Assembly (NCBI RefSeq): GCF_014596935.1
Contig: NZ_JACVXC010000007.1
Coordinates: 1-64,000, forward strand
DNA length: 64,000 nt
Origin: Aestuariibaculum suncheonense
GTDB taxonomy: Bacteria > Bacteroidota > Bacteroidia > Flavobacteriales > Flavobacteriaceae
Direction of reading: 5' to 3'
Made by a program: the position numbers and the translations under genes
The notes under the pieces: generated by a model
What the model was told of the DNA's origin: nothing
Database searches by the model: none
What the model saw: only the letters and a program-made list of their open reading frames with translations
Shown here: piece after piece, positions 43,289 to 51,278 of the stretch
Position numbering within the stretch: position 1 is the first letter of the stretch
How the letters are laid out: each line of letters opens with the position of its first letter

Positions 43289-43693
43289 ATGAGTTTAAAA
43301 ATATTGAAAATATTAACCGTAATATCCTTTCTTCTGATTACATGGTCTGGTCCTCATATTGGTGGTCCATTTGGATTATATCTCATTTTAGGACTTTTAG
43401 GAAATATTTCATCAATAATTCAGGCAGGAGTAATTTTAGTAATTTTAATATTGTTCTTATACAGTTCGTATAAATCATTTCACAAGTATGATTTATATTT
43501 GTTTTTGGTAGGTGGTGTAATCCTTATGATTCCAATTTGTTCTCATATTAATACTGTATTTACCCATTATAAAAACAAAGGAGACAATGTTTTCTTTCTG
43601 ACCTTAATCCCATTTTTACTTTTATATGGAATAACTTTATTAAAAATTTACAAACAAAAAATGAAGTTTAATTCAAATGATAATAAAATCTAA
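43289..43693 (+). CDS. Small four-helix membrane protein of unknown function
   Basis: 134 residues with four hydrophobic stretches at about 4-22, 28-56, 66-86 and 99-122, and a basic C-terminus (IYKQKMKFNSNDNKI). No motif of a known family is visible. It is an isolated gene between tRNA-Cys and the LysE-like gene; the reading frame's length and hydrophobic pattern favour a real gene. Confidence 0.5.
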   Translation: MSLKILKILTVISFLLITWSGPHIGGPFGLYLILGLLGNISSIIQAGVILVILILFLYSSYKSFHKYDLYLFLVGGVILMIPICSHINTVFTHYKNKGDNVFFLTLIPFLLLYGITLLKIYKQKMKFNSNDNKI

Positions 43694-43809
43694 TACGCAA
43701 TACTTAGTATATAATTAAAAGAAAGTTTATAGGTCAGTTTTGGTTATTAAATTTTCTTTAAAACTTCTACATACTCTTAGCTGAAATCCTAAAAAAAACA
43801 ACTTCAACC

Positions 43810-44493
43810 CTACCTATTAACAGGATTAATCTGTTCCAGTTTTTCCTTAATCAATTCCTTTTCTTTCGGGAAGAATCCCTGGATAAGCAATAACACACCA
43901 AAACCTAAAATAACTAAAGCAATAATTTTTTTGGTTTTAAATATTAAACGCGGGGTTAACTGATGACGAAGTTTTTTAGCAATTACAATTTTTACCAAAT
44001 CGATTAAAAAATACACGATTAAAATCGTTGCTAAAAAGACAACAACACCGTCTTTTGAAGTGGTTAAGGAATTCCCTAAAACAATAAATGCCACCCAGCC
44101 TACCAACACACCAATATTTATAAAATTCAAAAGAAAGCCTTTTAAGAATAACTTTCCGTAGCCTTTTTTAATTTCCACTTTGTGATATTCGCGAACAATT
44201 TCTCTAAAGGATTTTGAGGTTTTCATGAATGAAATAATACCATAGACCACCAGTAAAACGCCTCCAAAAATTAAAAAATTAGGATCGTCTTTAATTTTAT
44301 CTAATAATTTATTGGTACTAAAAAATGCTACCAGAATAAAAACAATATCGGCAAGCATCACACCGCAATCAAAAATTAAGGCACTTTTAAAACCCTTGGT
44401 TATACTGGTTTCAAGAAGTACAAAAAATACCGGACCTATTGTAAATGCCAATACAACGCCAAAAGGAATAGCGGCTAAAATATCATCAAACAT
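43810..44493 (-). CDS. LysE family translocator (amino-acid exporter)
   Basis: A 227-residue membrane protein with six hydrophobic helices. The N-terminal PFGVVLAFTIGPVFFVLLETS and KGFKSALIFDCGVMLADIVFI carry the LysE/RhtB signature. Members export amino acids or their derivatives. There is no neighbouring regulator. The substrate is not inferable. Confidence 0.88.
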   Translation of the reverse strand: MFDDILAAIPFGVVLAFTIGPVFFVLLETSITKGFKSALIFDCGVMLADIVFILVAFFSTNKLLDKIKDDPNFLIFGGVLLVVYGIISFMKTSKSFREIVREYHKVEIKKGYGKLFLKGFLLNFINIGVLVGWVAFIVLGNSLTTSKDGVVVFLATILIVYFLIDLVKIVIAKKLRHQLTPRLIFKTKKIIALVILGFGVLLLIQGFFPKEKELIKEKLEQINPVNR

Positions 44494-44609
44494 AATCGTG
44501 CGAGAGTTTCAATACAAAGTAAAGAAATATATTTTAGAATTTAGACCGCTTTGCTACTAGAAAAATAGACTTTAGATTGCTAAGCTGTTAGATATCTATT
44601 AAAAAAAAA

Positions 44610-44650
44610 TTAGCCACAAATACACTTATTACTTGTGTATTCGTGGCTAA
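44610..44650. repeat. Dispersed palindromic repeat (GCCACAAATACAC type)
   Basis: TTAGCCACAAATACAC (44610-44625) and GTGTATTCGTGGCTAA (44635-44650) form a 16-bp stem with one mismatch and a 9-nt loop. This GTGTATTCGTGGC-type sequence is a common dispersed repeat of flavobacterial genomes by recollection. It lies between two minus-strand genes and may also end the head-GIN transcript. Confidence 0.65.
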
Positions 44651-44679
44651 CATAAATCTTTTCGATTTATATAGAATTC

Positions 44680-45354
44680 TTAATTCATTCGATGTACCTT
44701 TCCTCCGATTACCGTAGTTTCGTTAATGGTTGTTGGTTTTCCATAAACATACACATTACCGCCTGCACGAATAGTGGCATCCACTTGTTTTGATGCTCTT
44801 ACATAACCTTCACCAGCGGCGTTAATAGAAACATCGGCATATTGTGATTCTAAATTAGTGCCTTTATAAACTCCTCCGGTTCTAAGGGCAATAGTTTGTT
44901 CTTTTGTGATTCCTTTTACTTCAACAATACCTCCTGTAACCGATTTTACATTTATTACAGAAACATTAACCGGTACATTGATTGAACCGCCTTCCTGAGC
45001 GCGTAAATTCACTTCAAATTGCTTGATTTCATCGTCACTTTCTACTTTAGCGCCTTCATTAACATCGATAATATCGAATGAGGTATAATACAAAACGACT
45101 TCAGTAGCATCGCCATCAAAGATTTTTTCGAATTCCATTTTAATTTTCAGAATGCCATTTTTATTATTGAATACCACATTGTTTTTATTCTTTCCGGTAA
45201 CCACAGCTTTATTCTCATTCGACTTTACCAGTTTCACCTGAATTAAATCATAAACTTTAAGTTCGTTAAATTCTCCAACACTGGTTTCAACAGGATCCTG
45301 CGCGTAAATTAAAGTGGTGATACAAAGAATAACTATTTTTACTAAGCTTTTCAT
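44680..45354 (-). CDS. Exported head-GIN domain protein
   Basis: 224 residues with a signal peptide (to about 18, TTLIYAQ) followed by a DUF2807/head-GIN domain: repeated beta-helix-like units (VGEFNELKVYDLIQVKLVKS, FDIIDVNEGAKVESDDE, VNVKSVTGGIVEVKG, SQYADVSINAAGEGYV, VDATIRAGGNVYVYGKP). Function unknown; family members are periplasmic or surface adhesin-like proteins common in Bacteroidetes. Confidence 0.85.
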   Translation of the reverse strand: MKSLVKIVILCITTLIYAQDPVETSVGEFNELKVYDLIQVKLVKSNENKAVVTGKNKNNVVFNNKNGILKIKMEFEKIFDGDATEVVLYYTSFDIIDVNEGAKVESDDEIKQFEVNLRAQEGGSINVPVNVSVINVKSVTGGIVEVKGITKEQTIALRTGGVYKGTNLESQYADVSINAAGEGYVRASKQVDATIRAGGNVYVYGKPTTINETTVIGGKVHRMN

Positions 45355-45433
45355 TTTTTAATGTTTTTTGATTTGTATGTAAATTTATCAATAATTATAC
45401 CGTTGTAATTTTGGTTTTGGATTTTTTTAAGAG

Positions 45434-45472
45434 ATAAAAAAAGCGCCTTAAAAATTAAAGCGCCTGTTTTTT
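45434..45472 (-). terminator. Terminator of rnr
   Basis: On the minus strand GCGCTTTAA and TTAAGGCGC arms (one mismatch) are followed by TTTTTTT, 20 bp after the rnr stop at 45494. Confidence 0.75.
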
Positions 45473-45493
45473 ATATTTAAAATAAAATCATGT

Positions 45494-47686
45494 TTATTCA
45501 TTTTCGTATTTACCAATCAAATTAAAATCGAGATGTTTTTTAACCAAATCGGTGTTTTTAACTTTTACCACGACTTCATCGCCTAACTGATACATGTTTT
45601 TTGTAGAACGTCCAATCATGGCATATAAATCCTGGTCGAACGCGTAATGATCGTCTTTCATATCGCGAACACTTACCATACCTTCACATTTATTTTCGAT
45701 AATCTCTACATAAATTCCCCAGTCGGTAACTCCTGAAATCACACCCACGAAATGTTCTTCTTTATGATCTTCCATAAATTTAATTTGCATATACTTGATA
45801 GAATCACGTTCGGCTTTGGTGGCTAAATTTTCCATGTCGCTCGAATGTTTACATTTATCTTCGTAAGCTTCTTCGTTTGCCGATTTTCCGCCATCAAGAT
45901 AATGTTGTAATAAACGATGTGCCATAACATCCGGATAACGACGAATTGGAGAAGTAAAGTGACTATAATAATCAAAAGCTAATCCGTAATGACCGATATT
46001 GTTGGTTGTATATTCAGCTTTACTCATACTTCGAATCGCTAGCGTGTCGACTAAATTTTGTTCTTTTTTACCAACCACTTCGGTTAATAAATTGTTTAAA
46101 GATGCCGATGTTGTTTTTCGGTCTTTAAAATTCAGTTTATAACCAAACTTAGAAACGATGCCTTGTAAATTGGCCAGCTTACTAACGTCTGGTTCATCAT
46201 GCACACGATACACAAATGTTTTTTTAGGGGATTGTTTTCCAATAAATTCTGAAACTTTTCTATTAGCTAATAACATAAATTCTTCAATCAGTTTATTAGC
46301 ATCTTTACTGGTTTTAAAAAACACTCCTATTGGATTTGCGTTTTCATCCAAGTTAAATTTCACTTCAACTTTATCAAATGAAATCGCTCCGGAACGCATC
46401 CGTTTGTTTCGCATTTTTTTCGCCAGCTCATCCATTTTTAAAATGGCATCGGCAATTTTTTGATCGGCCTGATAGGCTTTTCCTGATAATGAAACGTCTT
46501 CTGGAATTTCATTTGTTTTCGATTCAATAATAGCCTGAGCTTCCTCGTAAGCAAAACGCGCATCGCTATAGGTTACGGTTCTACCAAACCATTCATTTTT
46601 AATTTCACACTTGTCGTTCATTTGAAACACTGCTGAAAAGGTATATTTCTCTTCATGCGGACGTAATGAACAGGCATTGTTCGATAAAACTTCTGGTAAC
46701 ATAGGCACCACACGATCTACCAAATACACCGAAGTAGCACGCTCGTAAGCTTCATCATCCAACACCGTACCTTCTTTTACGTAGTGCGACACGTCTGCAA
46801 TATGTATTCCTATCTCGTATAAGCCATCTTTAAGCACAGTGAAGGATAAAGCATCATCAAAATCTTTGGCGTCCTTAGGATCGATGGTAAAGGTTAAATC
46901 CTGTCGCATATCGCGACGCTTGGCAATTTCTTCAGGTGTAATTGAGGTGTCTAAATTGTTAGCATACTGTTCAACCTCGTATGGAAATTCAAACGGCAAA
47001 CCATATTCAGCAAGAATAGCATGAATTTCGGTATTATGTTCGCCTGGTTTTCCTAAAACTTCAATAACCTTTCCGTAAGGTGAATCGGCTTTCTCCGGCC
47101 AGTCTTCTAAACGCACCAAGACTTTATCGCCATTTTCAGCTTTATTAACCTTGTTGATTGGAATAAAAATGTCTTTATACATTTTATTGCTGTCTGCAAT
47201 AACAAACGCATACTTCTCATGAAGCTGTATAACGCCCACGTATTCGGTTTTCTCGCGTTTTATGACATTCACTATCTCCCCTTCTATTTTACCGCGTTTA
47301 CGACGCTTATAAACGTAAAATTCAACTTCATCTCCATTCAGGGCTTTATTGATATTATTTGAGGCGATAAAAACGTCTTCATCGAAGTCATCACAAATCA
47401 CGTACCCGGTACCTTTTCCAGACAGATCTAAAATACCTGTGTGATACTCGGTGTTAATAACAGCTTTGAATTTTCCGCGTTCTACTTCTTCAATTTCATT
47501 CTTCCCTTGTAAGTCGCGTAATTTTTTTATAATTTGATTTCTACTGCTCGCATCATTCACTCCTAACTTTGCAGCTATTTGTTTATAGTTGAAAGCCTGG
47601 TTTCTTTCTTTTTTTAAAATACTAAGAATTGTATTTGATAGATTGGAAATACCATTATTCGATTTCCTTTTTTTCTTTTTACTCAT
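45494..47686 (-). CDS. rnr: Ribonuclease R
   Basis: A 730-residue processive 3'-5' exoribonuclease of the RNase II/R family. The N-terminal helix-turn-helix (AFNYKQIAAKLGVNDASSR), two cold-shock OB domains (about 75-220), the RNB catalytic domain (about 250-580, with TIDPKDAKDFDDALS carrying the metal-binding aspartates, and HYGLAFDYYSHFTSPIRRYPD) and the C-terminal S1 domain (FVGVISGVTDWGIYVEI) are in the standard order. It degrades structured RNA and helps rRNA quality control. It is divergent from rpiB across a long AT-rich gap. Confidence 0.96.
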   Translation of the reverse strand: MSKKKKRKSNNGISNLSNTILSILKKERNQAFNYKQIAAKLGVNDASSRNQIIKKLRDLQGKNEIEEVERGKFKAVINTEYHTGILDLSGKGTGYVICDDFDEDVFIASNNINKALNGDEVEFYVYKRRKRGKIEGEIVNVIKREKTEYVGVIQLHEKYAFVIADSNKMYKDIFIPINKVNKAENGDKVLVRLEDWPEKADSPYGKVIEVLGKPGEHNTEIHAILAEYGLPFEFPYEVEQYANNLDTSITPEEIAKRRDMRQDLTFTIDPKDAKDFDDALSFTVLKDGLYEIGIHIADVSHYVKEGTVLDDEAYERATSVYLVDRVVPMLPEVLSNNACSLRPHEEKYTFSAVFQMNDKCEIKNEWFGRTVTYSDARFAYEEAQAIIESKTNEIPEDVSLSGKAYQADQKIADAILKMDELAKKMRNKRMRSGAISFDKVEVKFNLDENANPIGVFFKTSKDANKLIEEFMLLANRKVSEFIGKQSPKKTFVYRVHDEPDVSKLANLQGIVSKFGYKLNFKDRKTTSASLNNLLTEVVGKKEQNLVDTLAIRSMSKAEYTTNNIGHYGLAFDYYSHFTSPIRRYPDVMAHRLLQHYLDGGKSANEEAYEDKCKHSSDMENLATKAERDSIKYMQIKFMEDHKEEHFVGVISGVTDWGIYVEIIENKCEGMVSVRDMKDDHYAFDQDLYAMIGRSTKNMYQLGDEVVVKVKNTDLVKKHLDFNLIGKYENE

Positions 47687-47980
47687 GTAATTTCTGTGAT
47701 CATTTTCATTTCCTAAGATACAGGAAAATCTGTTATAAAAATAGCTTGGTTAAAAGCAGAAGTGACAGCTATTTCTTTTTCAAAGTTACGATTAAAAATT
47801 GAAACAATGTTTAGAGAATGTTAATAATCGAAATAACCTGTTATAAACCTCCTGAAAACTTATGATAACAAAAACAGATTACTGCAATTTAAAACCCGAA
47901 CTTTAAACTTAAGTACTTTGAAAATATGAATACGCCATAACCACTAAAACAAAAAATAAGACAAGAAATGAAAAACAGAG

Positions 47981-47989
47981 TTATCCACA
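47981..47989 (+). promoter_or_regulatory. Perfect DnaA box (TTATCCACA)
   Basis: An exact match to the DnaA R-box consensus TTATNCACA in a non-coding AT-rich setting. A single perfect box can occur by chance, so it needs the surrounding evidence. Confidence 0.6.
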
Positions 47990-48431
47990 ATACATATAAT
48001 TATCATTTATCTTCTTTTAAAAAATTTTAAAAAAAATACCTGTTATTATTGTCTGTTAATATCTGGAATAACTTTTTTAAGTAAGATTAGGATTATTTGT
48101 TCTTTACAAGCTATTAGAGGGATGTTAACAGATATAAACCGACTTAAAAGCTTAGTTTTAAATAGGTTCTTAATCTCTATTAACAGCTGTTGATAACCGT
48201 TGCTAACAGCTTTTTTTTAATATCTATTTTTAATATCTGTGTTTATATCCGTTGTTTTAAGGTCTAATAATTTTGCTAAAAAAAGTAGAGTTATTTTTTG
48301 GTAGTATGCTTGCAGTTTTTGTTTGGAAAAAAAATTGAAAGAACAATGATTTTTTTTTGAGTAAGTATCAACACGTATTAACAAGTTGTTAATATACTAA
48401 TCGACAATTCCTGTAAGTCATTTTTAGTTAG

Positions 48432-48439
48432 TACTTTTG
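48432..48439 (+). promoter_or_regulatory. -7 box of rpiB promoter (TACTTTTG)
   Basis: A perfect TAnnTTTG 28 bp before the rpiB ATG; no TTG at the usual -33 distance. Confidence 0.45.
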
Positions 48440-48467
48440 CAGTATATTTTACTTTAATACCTAAACA

Positions 48468-48902
48468 ATGAATATTTCTATAGGAAACGATCACGCTGGA
48501 ACCGATTATAAATTTGCTATCGTAAAGCATTTAGAATCAAAAGGCTATACTGTAAAAAATTACGGTACAGATAGTAACGACAGTGTAGATTACGCCGATT
48601 TTGTTCACCCGGTTGCTACCGATGTTGAAAACAAAGATGCCGATTTTGGAATCTTAATATGTGGAAGTGCTAATGGTGTAGCCATGACGGCAAATAAACA
48701 TCAAAAAATCCGTGCTGGTTTATGTTGGAATAAAGAGATTGTACATTTAATTCGCAGTCATAATAATGCGAACATATTATGTATACCTGCCAGATTCACA
48801 GCGATTCAGCAAGCTGTTGAAATGGTTGATGTCTTTTTAAATACAGAATTCGAAGGTGGTAGACACCAAACACGTATAGATAAAATACCTGTATCTTGCT
48901 AG
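48468..48902 (+). CDS. rpiB: Ribose-5-phosphate isomerase B
   Basis: Interconverts ribose-5-phosphate and ribulose-5-phosphate. The 144-residue protein has the RpiB/LacAB signature: NISIGNDHAGTDYKF at the start, YADFVHPVATDV, and GILICGSANGVAMTANK with the catalytic Cys, then AGLCWNKE and HNNANILCIPAR. It is followed without any spacer by a CDF transporter gene. Confidence 0.95.
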   Translation: MNISIGNDHAGTDYKFAIVKHLESKGYTVKNYGTDSNDSVDYADFVHPVATDVENKDADFGILICGSANGVAMTANKHQKIRAGLCWNKEIVHLIRSHNNANILCIPARFTAIQQAVEMVDVFLNTEFEGGRHQTRIDKIPVSC

Positions 48903-49820
48903 ATGTCACACGGGCACTCGCATAACCACGCGCATGAGCACAACGATTTAAAAGGCCGTAATCTTTTAATATCTATAGTATTAAATATAGTTATTACGGC
49001 CTCCCAAATTATTGGTGGTTTAGTGTCCGGAAGTTTAGCATTATTAAGTGATGCGCTTCATAATTTTAGTGATGTACTCTCATTAATAGTGAGTTACGTG
49101 GCTAATAAACTCTCCAAAAAACAAGCTTCTATTTACAGAACCTTCGGTTATAAACGGGCCGAAATTTTAGCAGCCTTCATCAATGCTTCTACTTTAATAA
49201 TTGTTGCAGTGTTGTTAATTATTGAAGCTATTAAACGTTTTCAACACCCTGAAGAAATCAAAACCGGACTGGTAATCTGGTTATCGTTAATAGCTATTAT
49301 TGCTAACGGTATCAGTGTATTACTATTAAAAAAAGATAGTGAAGCTAACATGAATATGCGTAGTGCTTACTTACACTTATTAACAGATATGTTAGCAAGT
49401 GTTGCGGTGCTTATTGGTGGCTTGTTAATGAAGTTTTATCAGATTTTCTGGGTAGATAGTGCTTTAACCTTAGCGATTGCCATGTATCTGATTTATATGG
49501 GATACGATTTATTGAAATCGTCGACTAAAGTATTGATGCTCTTTACTCCAGATCATATTCCTATTCAAAAAATTGTTGATGAGATTTCTGCTTTCGATAC
49601 TATAAAGAATGTACATCATGTGCATGTGTGGCAACTTAACGAAGATGAAGTGCATTTAGAGGCTCATATCGATTTTTACGAAGATATTACGCTGTCAGAG
49701 TTCGATGAAGTTTTGCACAAAATAGAGGATTTAGTGTTGATAAGGTATCATATCAATCATGTTAATATTCAGCCAGAATTCAGGAAATCAGACGATAAGC
49801 ATATTATTGTGCAAGATTAA
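48903..49820 (+). CDS. Cation diffusion facilitator (zinc/divalent metal exporter)
   Basis: A 305-residue inner-membrane protein. The N-terminus is His-rich (MSHGHSHNHAHEHND, a likely metal-binding tail), followed by about six hydrophobic helices with the signatures LLSDALHNFSDVLSL (HxxxD of the zinc site) and HLLTDMLASVAVLIGG (HxxxD), and a cytoplasmic C-terminal domain (VHHVHVWQLNEDEVHLEAHIDF). This is the ZitB/CzcD type. The metal is probably zinc. It starts at the base after the rpiB stop and is co-transcribed with it. Confidence 0.94.
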   Translation: MSHGHSHNHAHEHNDLKGRNLLISIVLNIVITASQIIGGLVSGSLALLSDALHNFSDVLSLIVSYVANKLSKKQASIYRTFGYKRAEILAAFINASTLIIVAVLLIIEAIKRFQHPEEIKTGLVIWLSLIAIIANGISVLLLKKDSEANMNMRSAYLHLLTDMLASVAVLIGGLLMKFYQIFWVDSALTLAIAMYLIYMGYDLLKSSTKVLMLFTPDHIPIQKIVDEISAFDTIKNVHHVHVWQLNEDEVHLEAHIDFYEDITLSEFDEVLHKIEDLVLIRYHINHVNIQPEFRKSDDKHIIVQD

Positions 49821-49872
49821 AAAAATTAGTATATTGTTAATAACCTAAAACTTAATTTTTAATCCTGATTTT

Positions 49873-50316
49873 ATGCTGAACATACAAGTTAAAGCTTTTG
49901 ATGAATTATCAATTCACGAATTATACAATGTATTGCAATTACGTGCAGAAGTTTTTGTGGTAGAACAGAATTGTGTGTATCAGGATGTGGATGGAAAAGA
50001 CCAAAAGGCGCTTCATGTTTTAGGATTTAAAGACGGTAAAATTGTAGCGTATTCACGTATATTTAAACCTGGAGATTACTTCGAATTTTCAAGTATAGGA
50101 CGTGTTGTTGTGCACTTAAACGAGCGTGATTTTAAGTACGGATATGACATTATGAAAGCATCAATTGAGGCTATTAAAACACATTTTAATGAAACGACTA
50201 TCCGGCTTTCAGCACAACTTTATCTGAAGAATTTTTATAATAATTTAGGTTTTATTGAAGTAGGAGAATCGTATCTGGAAGATGATATTCCACATATTGC
50301 CATGGTAAAAGAATAG
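49873..50316 (+). CDS. ElaA-type GNAT acetyltransferase
   Basis: 147 residues with the ElaA signature: ELYNVLQLRAEVFVVEQNCVYQDVDGKD, SSIGRVVVH, and a C-terminal RLSAQLYLKNFYNNLGF, EDDIPHIAMVKE. It is a small GNAT N-acetyltransferase whose substrate is not established. It lies 52 bp after the CDF gene on the same strand and is convergent with the OmpA gene. Confidence 0.88.
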   Translation: MLNIQVKAFDELSIHELYNVLQLRAEVFVVEQNCVYQDVDGKDQKALHVLGFKDGKIVAYSRIFKPGDYFEFSSIGRVVVHLNERDFKYGYDIMKASIEAIKTHFNETTIRLSAQLYLKNFYNNLGFIEVGESYLEDDIPHIAMVKE

Positions 50317-50324
50317 CAATTAAG

Positions 50325-51209
50325 TTACTCACTTTCGACTGATTTTTTGTTTTTATCATCGATGTAATTGATGACAATTTCCACACGTCTGTCGTATTTA
50401 GGATCTCCGCCTAAAGGGAATTTTCTTCGCATTCCTAAGTAACGCATACGCTTTTTGCTTACGCCTTTTTTAATAAAATAATCATAAACATATTTAGCCC
50501 TGGCAACCGATAAATTTCGTTCTTTGGTTTTTCGGTCTATAGCATCTCTGCTAAATTGTGTACAGCACACATGCCCTTCAATAGTGAAGTAAATATTATC
50601 ACGTTCTACTAGAGCTTCAGCGATGTCATTAAGGGTTTTTTTAGACTCCGGATTAATAAGGCTATACCCGGTTTTAAACAGTATATTTTCAAAGCGTATT
50701 TTATCACCAACCTTAAGTTCGCCTTTAATAACTTCTGCAGTTTCTAAGGGTTTTTCGTCTACAGGAACTTTTTGTTTTTCTTCTTCCTTTTTAGGAAGTA
50801 TAGGCGGTTTGGGATTGATAATAATCTCTACTTTTCGGTTTAAACCTCTAATTTTAGAAACATTAGTTTCGTTTACAATTCTTAATAAAACTTCGCCTTT
50901 ACCATCAACATTTGTGATTACATTTTCGCTAATTTCATGGTTTGAAAGAATAGCTTTAATAGCTTCGGCGCGTTGTTTGGAAAGTTTTAAATTATAACTG
51001 TCGGCACCTACATCATCACAAAATCCGAAGATAGCGATGGATTCTATATCAATATCAGCCAGACCAGAAATGAATTGTAATAAACGATTTTCTTCGGTTG
51101 GAATAACTTCATACTTATCGGTTTCAAAATAAACTTCATGAGTGATGTTATTTTGAGAATGTATGAGGCTACCGAAAAATATAAGTACAAAAGTTACCAG
51201 TTTATTCAT
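50325..51209 (-). CDS. Protein with two tandem OmpA-like domains
   Basis: About 294 residues from the ATG at 51209 (a TTG at 51221 would add four). A signal peptide ends near SLIHSQ, then two OmpA-like peptidoglycan-binding domains follow, at about 25-130 (YFETDKYEVIPTEENRL, SKQRAEAIKAILSNH) and about 168-285 (FKTGYSLINPESKKTLNDIAE, LSVARAKYVYDYFIKKGV, YDRRVEIVINY), joined by a Pro/Glu/Lys linker. There is no beta-barrel, so it is probably a periplasmic protein tied to the peptidoglycan. A tandem arrangement is uncommon in this family. Confidence 0.85.
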   Translation of the reverse strand: MNKLVTFVLIFFGSLIHSQNNITHEVYFETDKYEVIPTEENRLLQFISGLADIDIESIAIFGFCDDVGADSYNLKLSKQRAEAIKAILSNHEISENVITNVDGKGEVLLRIVNETNVSKIRGLNRKVEIIINPKPPILPKKEEEKQKVPVDEKPLETAEVIKGELKVGDKIRFENILFKTGYSLINPESKKTLNDIAEALVERDNIYFTIEGHVCCTQFSRDAIDRKTKERNLSVARAKYVYDYFIKKGVSKKRMRYLGMRRKFPLGGDPKYDRRVEIVINYIDDKNKKSVESE

Positions 51210-51278
51210 AATCTGCGGCAATAGACATGATTATAAATATACTATTTTTAATGAATTTTTATAAATATTATCTAAAAA

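Larger units (their letters stand above)
47687..48467. other. 781-bp AT-rich intergenic region, candidate oriC
   Basis: No gene is visible between divergent rnr and rpiB. There is a perfect DnaA box TTATCCACA at 47981-47989, and one-mismatch boxes at 47819-47827 (TGTTAATAA) and 48188-48196 (TGTTGATAA). Several TGTTAATATCTG-like or inverted copies occur (near 48051, 48123, 48228 and 48388), along with long A/T runs and a hairpin AGCTGTT/AACAGCT followed by T8 at 48186-48218. The parS-like sites lie 20-22 kb away. Origin function is an inference from these features. Confidence 0.4.

Noticed and set aside
44610-44650. Insertion sequence end
   Set aside because: No transposase or partner inverted repeat is nearby; it is a self-contained palindrome.
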